From assembly GCA_023423835.1 (NCBI GenBank), contig JAFAEW010000103.1, positions 6,303 to 70,302 of the forward strand: 64,000 nt of DNA, written 5' to 3'. A program made the translations under genes and the position numbers. Positions 1-9,081 of the stretch are shown here, piece by piece (the stretch's first letter is position 1; every line of letters starts with the position of its first letter). Under the pieces are notes generated by a model, which was not told where the DNA came from, did no database searches, and was given only the letters and a program-made list of their open reading frames with translations. This stretch comes from Bacteroidota bacterium (GTDB lineage: Bacteria > Bacteroidota > Bacteroidia > Chitinophagales > Chitinophagaceae).

Positions 1-113
1 ATTACATATTTTCTTTGTTTCAACCATTGGTGTGCAAACACGGCAATGGAAGAAAACAAAACCAGCAGCAGGAGAAAAACTGAACGTTTGCGGCTTATAA
101 AATGAGTTTTCAT
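1..113 (-). CDS. Unidentified protein, 5' end only (runs off the window)
   Basis: An ATG at 113 opens a frame with no stop before the window edge, giving 37 residues. After a basic start (MKTHFISRKR) comes a hydrophobic run of about 16 residues ending near AVFA, so it begins with a signal peptide or membrane anchor. It lies 18 bp downstream of the ABC ATPase and on the same strand, so it is probably the third gene of the efflux operon. An ABC permease or TolC-like partner would be expected here, but the visible residues do not identify either. Confidence 0.5.
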   Translation of the reverse strand, partial: MKTHFISRKRSVFLLLLVLFSSIAVFAHQWLKQRKYV

Positions 114-131
114 CGTGTAAATAATTATAGT

Positions 132-836
132 TTAAATAAGAATATTTTCTGTAACGGTTTGACCGTCGAGCATCCGGATGATACGATGGCTGTATCGAGC
201 GTCATGTTCACTGTGGGTTACCATTACGATCGTTGTTCCCTGTTCGTTCAGTTCCGATAATAATTGCATTACTTCATTACCATTGGAAGAATCAAGATTT
301 CCGGTAGGTTCATCGGCCAGGATCAGTTTCGGATTGTTTACCACCGCTCTTGCTACGGCCACCCTTTGTTGCTGACCACCTGAAAGCTGCTGCGGATAGT
401 GGTTCCGGCGATGCATGATCTGAACTTTTTCCAACACTTCTTCTACTTTTTTCTTCCTGTCCGATGCCTTCACACCGGTGTAGATCAGTGGCAGTTCTAC
501 GTTTTCAAATACGCTTAATTCATCAATCAGGTTGAAACTCTGAAACACGAATCCGATATTGTGTTTACGGAGATCGGCCCTTTTTCTTTCATTAAAATCA
601 GCCACTTCAATTCCGTTGAAAACAAAGCTGCCGGTGTCAGGATCGTCGAGTAATCCCAAGATATTGAGAAGCGTCGATTTGCCACAGCCTGATGGCCCCA
701 TCACTGCTACAAATTCGCCTTTTCTCACTTCCATCGTCAATCGGTTAAGGGCAATGGTTTCTACCTCTTCTGTGCGGTAGATCTTTTCGAGGTTTGTTAT
801 TTTGATCATATAATCGTTGGTTTTAATTTGGTCCAT
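132..836 (-). CDS. ABC transporter ATP-binding protein, MacB/LolD type
   Basis: 234-residue cytoplasmic ATPase subunit that would power a MacB- or LolD-like permease. Walker A is GPSGCGKST (47-55), the Q-loop is near 98-100, the signature is LSGGQQQR (151-158), Walker B is LILADEP (171-177), and the switch histidine is in THSEHD. Length and motifs match the MacB/LolD/YbbA family of export or lipoprotein-extracting ATPases. It starts 11 bp after the HlyD-family adaptor, so the two are very likely co-transcribed as a tripartite efflux system. A second start (MIKITN) lies at 809. The substrate cannot be read from the sequence. Confidence 0.93.
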   Translation of the reverse strand: MDQIKTNDYMIKITNLEKIYRTEEVETIALNRLTMEVRKGEFVAVMGPSGCGKSTLLNILGLLDDPDTGSFVFNGIEVADFNERKRADLRKHNIGFVFQSFNLIDELSVFENVELPLIYTGVKASDRKKKVEEVLEKVQIMHRRNHYPQQLSGGQQQRVAVARAVVNNPKLILADEPTGNLDSSNGNEVMQLLSELNEQGTTIVMVTHSEHDARYSHRIIRMLDGQTVTENILI

Positions 837-847
837 TGTATTTGTTA

Positions 848-2104
848 TTAACGGTTTTTTAAAATCAGTTCCTGCATATCGCCGTAGTTTTCGTAACTGC
901 TTGTGATCACCTTGTCGCCGGCTTGTAACCCGTCCACCACTTCATAATAATCTGTATTCTGATTTCCAAGCTGAATGTTTACACGGTAGGCTTTGGATCC
1001 GTCCTGACTCAGTTTGAATATCCAGTTGCCACCGGTTTGCTGATAAAATCCTCCTTTCGGCAAAAGCAGTGCTTGTCTTTCATCGCTCAAAGCGAGCAAA
1101 ATTTGCAGGCTCTGACCCCTGCGGATGCCTTTGAAGATCTTATTAACAAACTCCATATCTACCTGGAAACGTCCGTTCACCACCTGAGTATATACTTTTT
1201 TAATTTCCAGTTCATAGGTTGTATCAGCGAAAGTAAAACTGCCTTTTAACCCTGGGAAGATCCTTGAAATATAATGCTCGTCCACATCTACCCTTACTTT
1301 ATATCCGTTAAGTACATCAATCTGTCCTAATCTTTCACCCTTATTTTTGCTTTGGCCGATTTCTGCATCCAGTGAGGTAAGTTGTCCGTCAACAGGAGCC
1401 CTCACAATCAGATCGCCTACTTTTTGACGCATTACATCGAGTGCATTCTGCGATCCTTCATACAGTTGCTTCGCCTGGGTAAGCTGTTGCTGGGTGGAAG
1501 CAGAGTCTTGCTGCAAAATCTGATCTGTAAGTTTTTTCTTCTGCAGATAGTAGTTATAATCGTTCTCCGCCTTTTTAAATTCCTGCAGTCCGATGGCTTT
1601 TTGTTCATACAAATGCTTATCGAGCTTGTAAATTCTTTCAGCTTCTTTGAGCTGGCTTTCCACATCACTCATTTGATTGAGTTTGCTCACAGTATTCTGC
1701 TGTGCCGCATTTTTTGAGATCTGCATCTGCGTAAGCAAATTATATACGTTGGTTTGCTGGGTTACCAGGCCAAGTTGCAGGTCGGTATTAGATAACTTCA
1801 GGATGGGTTGACCTTTTTTCATAATCGTTCCATCATCAACATATTTTTCTTCCACTCTCCCACCTTCCATCGCATCAAGATAAATAGTTGTTTGCGGAAG
1901 TACGATACCATTCACGGGAATGTTTTCCTGAAAACTTCCTTTTTTCACTTCACTGATACTGAGTCTTTCTGTATCAACATTCAACTTCGATGCTCCGGAG
2001 GTAAAATAAAAACTTCCGGCGATCAGTATTACAAGGGCGGTGATACCGGCAATCGTCATTATCCGCTTTCTGTTCCACTTCTTTTTTTCAATTACTCTGT
2101 CCAC
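848..2104 (-). CDS. HlyD/MacA-family periplasmic adaptor subunit
   Basis: 418 residues. A short basic N-terminus is followed by one membrane anchor (about 14-34), a beta-barrel/lipoyl segment, a long coiled-coil hairpin rich in Gln, Lys and Leu (about 115-235), then a second lipoyl half and a C-terminal barrel. This is the usual plan of the membrane fusion proteins that bridge an inner-membrane ABC pump to an outer-membrane channel. The first usable start is a GTG at 2104, because an in-frame TAA lies five codons upstream; an internal ATG at 2059 would cut into the anchor. It is first in the efflux operon and divergent from the NtrC-type regulator, which may control it. Confidence 0.9.
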   Translation of the reverse strand: MDRVIEKKKWNRKRIMTIAGITALVILIAGSFYFTSGASKLNVDTERLSISEVKKGSFQENIPVNGIVLPQTTIYLDAMEGGRVEEKYVDDGTIMKKGQPILKLSNTDLQLGLVTQQTNVYNLLTQMQISKNAAQQNTVSKLNQMSDVESQLKEAERIYKLDKHLYEQKAIGLQEFKKAENDYNYYLQKKKLTDQILQQDSASTQQQLTQAKQLYEGSQNALDVMRQKVGDLIVRAPVDGQLTSLDAEIGQSKNKGERLGQIDVLNGYKVRVDVDEHYISRIFPGLKGSFTFADTTYELEIKKVYTQVVNGRFQVDMEFVNKIFKGIRRGQSLQILLALSDERQALLLPKGGFYQQTGGNWIFKLSQDGSKAYRVNIQLGNQNTDYYEVVDGLQAGDKVITSSYENYGDMQELILKNR

Positions 2105-2497
2105 GATTTTGATTTTTTAGGATGATCTTTTCGTTTTGATAATTTCTTTCGGTTTGCTATTCAATTCTATTGTAGTGCCAAAGAATTATAGGCTGGAAAT
2201 CAATCAGTTACATCAGCCTACCGCCGCCAACTGTTCGGTTTTGATACAATGTCTGTCCGCTATTGCAACACCGCCTGACAGCCCGTTTTCTGTAACCCGT
2301 TCTAATTCAGTTGCGTTTCACAAATGGTATGATAAATGGCAAAGAAAAAACAGCGGAGGTTAAGTTTTATTAAGAAAGCGTAAAACATAAAATTTTAACA
2401 GCTGCTTACTAATTTTAAATATAATTGCAGAAAGAAGCTGCTTTAAAAAAAACAAATAATCAGATATTTACCAGTAAAACTGCACTAAGCAAAAATC
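2105..2497. promoter_or_regulatory. Divergent intergenic region between efflux operon and NtrC-type regulator
   Basis: About 390 bp with no convincing gene; a 75-codon frame on the plus strand has no protein-like features. On the minus strand, 2180 down to 2165 reads TGGCACTACAATAGAA. This matches the sigma-54 -24 box (TGGCAC) exactly, but the -12 box is poor (TAGAA for TTGCW). No clear TAnnTTTG element precedes either flanking gene. The stretch before the regulator (2345-2497) is very A+T-rich. Confidence 0.35.
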
Positions 2498-3859
2498 ATG
2501 AACTTAAAAAAATATTGCGTATTAGCGGTGGATGATGATCCTGATGTACTTACCGCCGTGCGCCTGTTACTGAAGCAGCAGGTGAAAGAAGTGGTAACGG
2601 AGAAAAACCCGGAAAATATTCCTTCGTTGCTCAACAGCAAAAGCTTTGATCTGTTGTTATTGGATATGAACTTTAAAGCTTCTATCCACACAGGAAACGA
2701 GGGTTTATTCTGGTTGAAAAAAGTGAAATCACTTCGTCCCGACATTGCCGTTATTATGATTACCGCCTATGGCGATATTGACCTGGCAGTAAGGTCATTG
2801 AAAGAAGGCGCATCTGACTTTGTGGTGAAGCCGTGGCACAACGAACGCCTGATGTCGACGATTGAAGAGGCTTTAAGACGAAAGGGCGCGGCTAAAAACA
2901 AATCAGACATTTCAAATGAAGAAGGCAGCATCATCGGCAAGGAATTGCTCGCCGAAAGTGAAGTGATGCAAGACATATTTTACAAGATCGATAAGATTGG
3001 CCCCACCGATGCCAACGTTCTGATTCTCGGTGAAAACGGTACCGGTAAAGATCTCATTGCAAAGGCGATACACGAAAAATCGTTGAGGGCCAAGAATCCG
3101 TTTGTAAAGATCGACGTGGGAGCACTCACAGAATCTTTATTTGAAAGCGAATTATTCGGTCATAAAAAAGGCGCATTTACCGATGCACGGGAAGACCGCA
3201 CAGGACGAATAGAATCGGCGAATGAAGGAACCCTGTTTCTCGATGAAATCGGCAACATCAGCTTAACCCAGCAGGCAAAATTACTGACCGTCTTACAGAA
3301 TCGTTTCATCACCCGCCTGGGAAGCAATCAACCCGTTCCGATTGATATCCGGCTGATCTGCGCAACCAACGTTTCACTGGCCGATCTTGCTAATGAAAGC
3401 CGGTTCCGAAAAGATTTGATCTACCGCATTAATACGGTGGAAATTATGGTTCCTCCACTCAGAAAAAGAGGAAATGATATTATTCTTCTTGCAGAACATT
3501 TTGCAAAAATCTACGGCGGAAAATATTTCAAACCCAACATCAGCTTCGATAACTCGGCCATGCAAAAACTCATGAACCACCCGTATCCGGGAAATGTGAG
3601 AGAACTGCAATACACAATCGAACGCGCCGTCATCATGAGCGAGGATCGTGTTTTACAGGCAAAAGATCTGATTTTTTCACCCATAGAAACCGCGCCGCAA
3701 AAACAGACTTTTGAAGAAGATCTGAACCTGGGAAACCTGGAAAAAAATGCTATTCTGGTGGTAATAGAAAAACATAACGGAAACATCACCAAAGCAGCAA
3801 AAGAATTGGGTTTAACGAGAACAGCGCTTTACCGAAGGTTAAGCAAATACGATATTTAA
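2498..3859 (+). CDS. Sigma-54-dependent response regulator, NtrC family
   Basis: 453 residues: receiver domain (1-125, acidic pocket VDDDPD, phospho-acceptor Asp56 in LLLDMNF), AAA+ domain (about 150-385, Walker A GENGTGKD, Walker B TLFLDEIG), and a C-terminal Fis-type helix-turn-helix (NITKAAKELGLTRTALYRRL, near 425-450). The sigma-54 contact loop reads GAFTDA (225-230) instead of GAFTGA. The histidine kinase follows 15 bp downstream, forming a two-component pair, and the divergent efflux operon is the obvious candidate target. The signal sensed is not evident. Confidence 0.95.
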   Translation: MNLKKYCVLAVDDDPDVLTAVRLLLKQQVKEVVTEKNPENIPSLLNSKSFDLLLLDMNFKASIHTGNEGLFWLKKVKSLRPDIAVIMITAYGDIDLAVRSLKEGASDFVVKPWHNERLMSTIEEALRRKGAAKNKSDISNEEGSIIGKELLAESEVMQDIFYKIDKIGPTDANVLILGENGTGKDLIAKAIHEKSLRAKNPFVKIDVGALTESLFESELFGHKKGAFTDAREDRTGRIESANEGTLFLDEIGNISLTQQAKLLTVLQNRFITRLGSNQPVPIDIRLICATNVSLADLANESRFRKDLIYRINTVEIMVPPLRKRGNDIILLAEHFAKIYGGKYFKPNISFDNSAMQKLMNHPYPGNVRELQYTIERAVIMSEDRVLQAKDLIFSPIETAPQKQTFEEDLNLGNLEKNAILVVIEKHNGNITKAAKELGLTRTALYRRLSKYDI

Positions 3860-3874
3860 AAACTTTAAACTTCT

Positions 3875-5218
3875 ATGTTTAAACTACAATTTGGACTGAT
3901 AGCGAAAGTTGTTTTTCTCGTGATTACCGTTGCCTTTACAACCTACCTGACCTTAATTGGGGAAACCGTTTATCTGATCCTGTTAATTCCGCTGATAATT
4001 TACCAGGTGTACGACTTTTACCGTCTGAACCAACTGGCTTTAAAGGAGGTAAATCAGTTTGTAGACAGTGTTTATTACAACGATTTCTCCCGCCATTTTA
4101 ATGTAAAAAGTGCGCCTGCATCAATAAAACCGCTGCGTATCGGATTCAATGAAATCAATAAGGCCCTGAAACAAAGCAGCAAAGAGAAAGAAACACAGTA
4201 CCAATACCTTCAGAAAATTCTCGAACTCGTAGAAACCGGAATTCTTTCGTTTGAAATGGAATCAGGAGAAATTGTGTGGATGAATGAATCGCTGAAAAAG
4301 CTGCTTGAGGTTCCTTATCTCAAAACCATTCATTCCCTCTCAAAAAGAGATTGGGATCTTTACCATGAAGTAATGTCTATGCCGCTTGGTCAGTCAATTG
4401 TTGTTACAGCAAAGCAAGACAGAAATCCAATTAAGATATTGCTCTCGGCAACGGCCTTTCAAACGGAAGGGAAGAAATATAAACTCATCGCCTTTCAAAA
4501 TGTAAATGAAACCCTCGATGAGAACGAAAACAAAGCCTGGCAAAAACTTTTAAGCGTGATGACCCACGAAATCATGAATTCGGTGGCGCCGATTTCTTCC
4601 TTATCAGACACGTTGAAACACCGGCTGGCAGAGTCAAAGGAAAATGTGTCGTCGCAGAATCTGCCGGCATTCGAAGATATTGAACTCGGTATTGAAACCA
4701 TCAAAAGAAGAAGTGAAGGATTATTAAAATTTGCTGACACCTACCGGAATCTTAATAAGATCAGCAAACCCAACATTAAAAAAATATATGTTCGCGATTT
4801 GTTTGAAAATCTGCAGATCCTTATGCAGCCGACCTTCGATCAAAAAAACATTGAGCTCGATGTAATTCTGAAAGATCCGGATCTCACCATCGAGGTTGAT
4901 CAGAACCTGATCGAACAGGTAATCATAAACCTATTGGTAAATGCCATTGACGCTACCAAAGAAAACGAAGAACCGGTAATTGCATTGGGCGCCTATCTTA
5001 CTCATGGAAAGAAAGCGGTGATAAAGGTTTCGGATAACGGATCTGGAATAACGGAAGACGTGCTCGATCAGATCTTCGTGCCTTTCTTCAGCACCAAAAA
5101 AACCGGAAGCGGAATCGGGCTTAGCCTTTGTAAACAAATCATGATGGTGCATAAAGGAAACATAAACGTGCAAAGCAAACCCGGTGAAGGAACGGCATTC
5201 ACACTCAGCTTCAACTGA
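3875..5218 (+). CDS. NtrY/NtrB-like membrane sensor histidine kinase
   Basis: 447 residues. Two N-terminal membrane helices (about 6-48) are separated by only a few residues, so there is almost no periplasmic sensor. A PAS-like segment follows (about 110-215), then the H-box MTHEIMNS with phospho-acceptor His231, and a HATPase domain (about 330-447) with N-box NLLVNAIDA, G1 DNGSGI and G2 GSGIGL. It lies 15 bp after the NtrC-type regulator and is its likely partner. The short loop suggests it senses a cytoplasmic or membrane signal, perhaps envelope stress given the efflux operon; that part is inference. Confidence 0.92.
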   Translation: MFKLQFGLIAKVVFLVITVAFTTYLTLIGETVYLILLIPLIIYQVYDFYRLNQLALKEVNQFVDSVYYNDFSRHFNVKSAPASIKPLRIGFNEINKALKQSSKEKETQYQYLQKILELVETGILSFEMESGEIVWMNESLKKLLEVPYLKTIHSLSKRDWDLYHEVMSMPLGQSIVVTAKQDRNPIKILLSATAFQTEGKKYKLIAFQNVNETLDENENKAWQKLLSVMTHEIMNSVAPISSLSDTLKHRLAESKENVSSQNLPAFEDIELGIETIKRRSEGLLKFADTYRNLNKISKPNIKKIYVRDLFENLQILMQPTFDQKNIELDVILKDPDLTIEVDQNLIEQVIINLLVNAIDATKENEEPVIALGAYLTHGKKAVIKVSDNGSGITEDVLDQIFVPFFSTKKTGSGIGLSLCKQIMMVHKGNINVQSKPGEGTAFTLSFN

Positions 5219-5373
5219 TCATTCTGCTTTTGTTTCAAATCTGAAATTATTTCACGCAATTGCGCTTGATTCACAAATAGTTTGTAATTTCCACCGTTCA
5301 AAAATGCTTGTTGATAATTGATGAACAATTAATCCCCACAAACAAAAAATTAAACAGAAAAATTAACTGACAC

Positions 5374-6633
5374 ATGAATGCAATCATCAGGACAAAGCTT
5401 TCGGCGATGATGTTCCTCGAATTTTTTATTTGGGGTGCATGGTACACCACTATTGCGGTTTATATGACGAAACACAACATGCAGGATCTCACCCACTGGC
5501 CTTTCACCGTAAATCCGATCGCGGCAATCATAGCGCCGTTTTTCGTGGGATTTATTGCAGACCGGTATTTTGCCTCAGAAAAGGTGTTGGGAATCCTCCA
5601 CATCATCGGCGGCATCATCATGTTTCTTACGCCCTCAACCAGCGGCAATCCGGTTGTATTCATCTTGTTATTATTGGCTTATAATATCTGTTATATGCCT
5701 ACTATGAGCCTTGCCAATACGGTAGCGTTTAATACCATGACTGATCAGGGAAAAGAATTTCCTGCCATCAGGGTTTTTGGAACGATAGGCTGGATTGTTG
5801 CCGGTCTTACCATCAGTTTTATACTCGGAAATTTTGTTGCAGATAATGTAAAACCCGAAGAAACCGCGCTGCCGCTTTATATGACCGCCGGGGCAAGTAT
5901 TCTCCTCGGGCTATTTAGTTTTACACTTCCTCATACACCTCCACCGGCCAAGGGAAAGAAAATTTCCGCCCGGAGTATCATTGGCATCGACGCGTTAAAA
6001 CAATTGGGAAGTCCGTCCTTTTACATCTTCCTCCTTTGCTCGTTCTTAATATGTATTCCACTGGCTGCGTATTACAATTTCACGCAGATCTATCTTGAAA
6101 GTGCAAAGTTTGAAAACATTGCCGCCACGCAAACAATCGGTCAGGCTTCGGAAGCCTTCTTTATGCTTTTGATGCCGTTTTTCTTTGTTCGGCTCGGCGT
6201 AAAATGGATGCTCGCAGCGGGCATGCTTTCCTGGGTTTTGCGGTATGCTTTGTTTGCCCTCGGCGCACCCGATGCCGTAACCTGGATGATCATCGGCGGT
6301 ATCGCCCTGCACGGACTCTGTTATGATTTCTTCTTTGTAACCGGACAAATCTATGTAGATAAAAAGGCGAATCCGCAAATCAGGGCGCAGGCACAGGGTC
6401 TTATTATCTTTGTGACCTACGGAATCGGAATGCTCATTGGCGCTCAGATCGCAGGAGCAGTGTATAATAATTTCCTTGCAGGCGGCACTTCGCTAACACT
6501 CGATCAATGGCACGACTTCTGGTGGATTCCTGCAATTTTTGCAGCGGCGGTGCTGGTATTATTCATCCTGCTTTTTCATGAGAGACTGAACAAATCGCTA
6601 CCTGCCAAAGAAGAACCGGTTGCGCTTGTTTGA
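5374..6633 (+). CDS. MFS transporter, nucleoside:H+ symporter (NupG/XapB) type
   Basis: 419-residue inner-membrane protein with about 12 hydrophobic helices and the N-terminal signature EFFIWGAWYTT found in the NHS family. A charged cytoplasmic loop (PPPAKGKKISAR, near 188-200) divides the two six-helix halves. It precedes a Gfo/Idh/MocA oxidoreductase and a TIM-barrel isomerase on the same strand, so it probably imports their substrate. Bacteroidota members are often annotated as nucleoside permeases, but a sugar, polyol or modified nucleoside is equally possible here. Confidence 0.85.
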   Translation: MNAIIRTKLSAMMFLEFFIWGAWYTTIAVYMTKHNMQDLTHWPFTVNPIAAIIAPFFVGFIADRYFASEKVLGILHIIGGIIMFLTPSTSGNPVVFILLLLAYNICYMPTMSLANTVAFNTMTDQGKEFPAIRVFGTIGWIVAGLTISFILGNFVADNVKPEETALPLYMTAGASILLGLFSFTLPHTPPPAKGKKISARSIIGIDALKQLGSPSFYIFLLCSFLICIPLAAYYNFTQIYLESAKFENIAATQTIGQASEAFFMLLMPFFFVRLGVKWMLAAGMLSWVLRYALFALGAPDAVTWMIIGGIALHGLCYDFFFVTGQIYVDKKANPQIRAQAQGLIIFVTYGIGMLIGAQIAGAVYNNFLAGGTSLTLDQWHDFWWIPAIFAAAVLVLFILLFHERLNKSLPAKEEPVALV

Positions 6634-6658
6634 CGATTTTTTGGATATCAGGGTTCGG

Positions 6659-6709
6659 TCCCGATAGCCATCGGGATGGCATCGCCTGTTGCATCGCACC
6701 CTTCGGGGT
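6659..6709. repeat. Twin hairpins after the MFS gene (possible terminator or extragenic repeat)
   Basis: Two hairpins lie between the permease stop and the oxidoreductase start. At 6659-6676, TCCCGAT and ATCGGGA form a perfect 7-bp stem with loop AGCC. At 6698-6709, ACCC-TTCG-GGGT is a 4-bp stem closed by a UUCG-type tetraloop. No long T-run follows, so this is not a classic intrinsic terminator; it could be an extragenic palindromic repeat or an mRNA-stabilising or processing element. Confidence 0.5.
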
Positions 6710-6787
6710 CCCGTTTGCATGGCGTCAGAAAAAAACAAATTGAATATCGTCTCTGCTGAGACAAATATTAAACACAAATTTTCAGTT

Positions 6788-7978
6788 ATGAATATTTCAA
6801 TGTTGGGTTCAGGATTTATAGCAAGATTTTATGCAGATTCTATCCAGGGATATCGCAATAAAGACAAGATTGTGAGTGTCTATTCCCGGCGCGAAGCGAG
6901 TGCAAAAAAGTTTGCCGATGATTATCAGGTGGTTCATTGGACAACCGAAATGGAAGCGGCAATAGCAAGGGAGGACGTTGATATTGTCTGCATATCACTT
7001 CCAAACAATCTTCATGAAGAAGCGGTACTGCTTTGTTGTAAACACAAAAAAGCGGTTATGACCACCAAACCCCTGGGACGAAATGCTGAAGAGGCGTTGC
7101 GCATGCTGCAGGCGGTAGAAGAAGCCGGAATTTTCAACGGCTACCTCGAAGATCTAGTTTATACACCAAAGTTTTTAAAGGCGATGGAAAGCGTAAAAAA
7201 CGGTGCTTTGGGGAGAATTCTCTGGGCCAAATCAAGGGAAACCCATCCCGGCCCGCACAGTGAATGGTTTTGGGATCTCGAGCAGGCCGGCGGCGGTTGT
7301 ATTTTGGATCTCGGATGCCATTGCGTCGAAATTACAAGGAGCTATATTGGAAAAGATATAAAACCGGTGGAAGTGATGTGCTGGGCCGATACGCAGGTAA
7401 AACCGATTGAGGCCGAAGACCACGCCATCGCACTCGTGAAATACGAAAACGGCGCTATCGGACAGTTTGAAGTAAGTTGGACTTTCCGCGGTGGCCTTGA
7501 CCTGCGCGATGAAGTCATGGGAACCGAAGGAACAATCTGGATCAACAATTTTCTTCGAACAGGATTTGAAATGTTTACAACCGGCAAAGGCGCCGACTAT
7601 GTGGCAGAGAAAGCCGAAAGCAATACCGGATGGCTGTTTCCCGTGGGCGATGAGCTGAATGAACTGGGTTATAACCACATGTTTATGGACATGTTTAACA
7701 ACCTCGAAAAAGGGAATGATCCGAAAGAAACTTTCTATGACGGCTATATTGTAAATGCTATTCTCGATGCGGCCTACCGTTCAAACCGCTCAAAACAGTG
7801 GGAGCCGGTTGATCTCAAAGTCTGGAGAGGAAAGGAAGGACTGCAGAAAGAAAGCACGCTGGTTGATTATGATGAGGACAATTATCTCATTAAAGAAGAA
7901 ATGACCCATTTTGGAGCAAAGAAGCTGATTCTAAAAAATAAAAAAACAGGAAAGATCGAAGAGAGAGTGCTGGAATAA
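6788..7978 (+). CDS. Gfo/Idh/MocA-family NAD(P)-dependent oxidoreductase
   Basis: 396 residues from the ATG at 6788. This start puts the Rossmann strand MNISMLGSGFIARFYA at the N-terminus, as the family expects; an upstream in-frame ATG at 6689 would add 33 non-homologous residues that run through the hairpin region. The N-terminal nucleotide fold has the EK[P/x]-like segment as TTKPLGRN, and the C-terminal half has the family alpha/beta fold with GGGCILDLGCHCVE (conserved Asp and His). It probably oxidises or reduces a sugar, inositol or sugar-derived compound delivered by the upstream permease and passed to the downstream isomerase. Exact substrate unknown. Confidence 0.88.
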   Translation: MNISMLGSGFIARFYADSIQGYRNKDKIVSVYSRREASAKKFADDYQVVHWTTEMEAAIAREDVDIVCISLPNNLHEEAVLLCCKHKKAVMTTKPLGRNAEEALRMLQAVEEAGIFNGYLEDLVYTPKFLKAMESVKNGALGRILWAKSRETHPGPHSEWFWDLEQAGGGCILDLGCHCVEITRSYIGKDIKPVEVMCWADTQVKPIEAEDHAIALVKYENGAIGQFEVSWTFRGGLDLRDEVMGTEGTIWINNFLRTGFEMFTTGKGADYVAEKAESNTGWLFPVGDELNELGYNHMFMDMFNNLEKGNDPKETFYDGYIVNAILDAAYRSNRSKQWEPVDLKVWRGKEGLQKESTLVDYDEDNYLIKEEMTHFGAKKLILKNKKTGKIEERVLE

Positions 7979-8133
7979 TTGATGTGAGGGTTCCCTTCGT
8001 GGCGATTTTCTTAGGCTTCCGGTTGGTGAAAAGAACAAGCGGAGGTGCTTCGTTCAAACGGCATTTTCTACAATTTCGGGAATAATTTTTCCGTGATGAA
8101 GCTTCTCTTTTCTCTAAAAACGACTACAGATTT

Positions 8134-9066
8134 ATGAAACGCAGAAAATTTATGCAACAATCGGTTCTAACCGGGGCGTCGATCCTTACGGCTTCTACCC
8201 TTTTCTCGAAACCGGTACAGCCTGAACGGAATGAGAAGCTGTTTCACCTGAACTATGCCATCCATGACGGGATGTTCTCAAACAATGCCGGGAAGAATTT
8301 TTTGGATCAGATACAGTTTGCCTACGACCTCGGTTTTCGTGCCATTGAAGACAACGGAATGATGGACCGGCCAAAAGAAGAACAATCGAAGATCGGAAAC
8401 CTGCTGGGAAAACTGAATATGCAGATGGGCGTTTTTGTGCTGAACTTCGATCACTGGCCCGTTAAAACCTCTCTTACTTCGGGGGATAAGGAGTGGCGCG
8501 ATAAATTTTTGAAATCCTGCAAAGAAGCAATCGAAACTTCCAAACGTTGCAATGGAAAATTCGTAACCGTCGTTCCCGGAAATTTTGATAGAAGATTACC
8601 TATCGGTTATCAGACTGCAAACGTTGTAGAATCCTTGCGTGCAGCCTGTGAAATTTTCGAACCAACGGGCATCATCATGGTATTGGAAGCCTTAAGCGAC
8701 ACGCCCGATCTCTTTCTTCGCCATTCGGATCAAACCTATTCCATCTGCAGGTCGGTGAACAGCCCATCGTGTAAGTTTTTGTTCGATTTGTATCACATGC
8801 AACGGAATGAAGGCAACATCATCAATAACCTCGATGCTGCCTGGAGTGAAATCGGTTACCTGCAAATCGGCGATAATCCCGGAAGAAACGAGCCAACGAC
8901 CGGTGAAATGAATTATCGAAACATCTTCAAACACATCTACGATAAGGGTTATTCCGGCGTTTTAGGGATGGAACACGGCGTTTCAAAACCGGGAAAACAA
9001 GGCGAACTTGATCTGGTGAAAGCTTACAGATGGTGCGATGACTTTTCGGATAGCAGCTATAAATAA
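8134..9066 (+). CDS. Exported TIM-barrel sugar isomerase/epimerase (hydroxypyruvate isomerase-like)
   Basis: 310 residues. The N-terminus MKRRKFMQQSVLTGASIL is a Tat-like signal (RRKF followed by a hydrophobic stretch), implying export in folded form. The body is an AP endonuclease 2/xylose isomerase-like TIM barrel; plausible metal-binding acids are in MVLEALSD, FLFDLYHMQ, LQIGDNPGR and LGMEHG, the usual Glu/Asp/His/Glu layout of the Hyi/IolE superfamily. It completes the permease-oxidoreductase-isomerase module. It ends 15 bp before the converging mqnD with no terminator hairpin between. Confidence 0.85.
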   Translation: MKRRKFMQQSVLTGASILTASTLFSKPVQPERNEKLFHLNYAIHDGMFSNNAGKNFLDQIQFAYDLGFRAIEDNGMMDRPKEEQSKIGNLLGKLNMQMGVFVLNFDHWPVKTSLTSGDKEWRDKFLKSCKEAIETSKRCNGKFVTVVPGNFDRRLPIGYQTANVVESLRAACEIFEPTGIIMVLEALSDTPDLFLRHSDQTYSICRSVNSPSCKFLFDLYHMQRNEGNIINNLDAAWSEIGYLQIGDNPGRNEPTTGEMNYRNIFKHIYDKGYSGVLGMEHGVSKPGKQGELDLVKAYRWCDDFSDSSYK

Positions 9067-9081
9067 GCAAAGAAGGTGGAA

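Noticed and set aside
2136..2363. 75-codon ORF between the HlyD and NtrC-type genes
   Set aside because: No signal, domain or conserved pattern; it lies in a divergent regulatory region.
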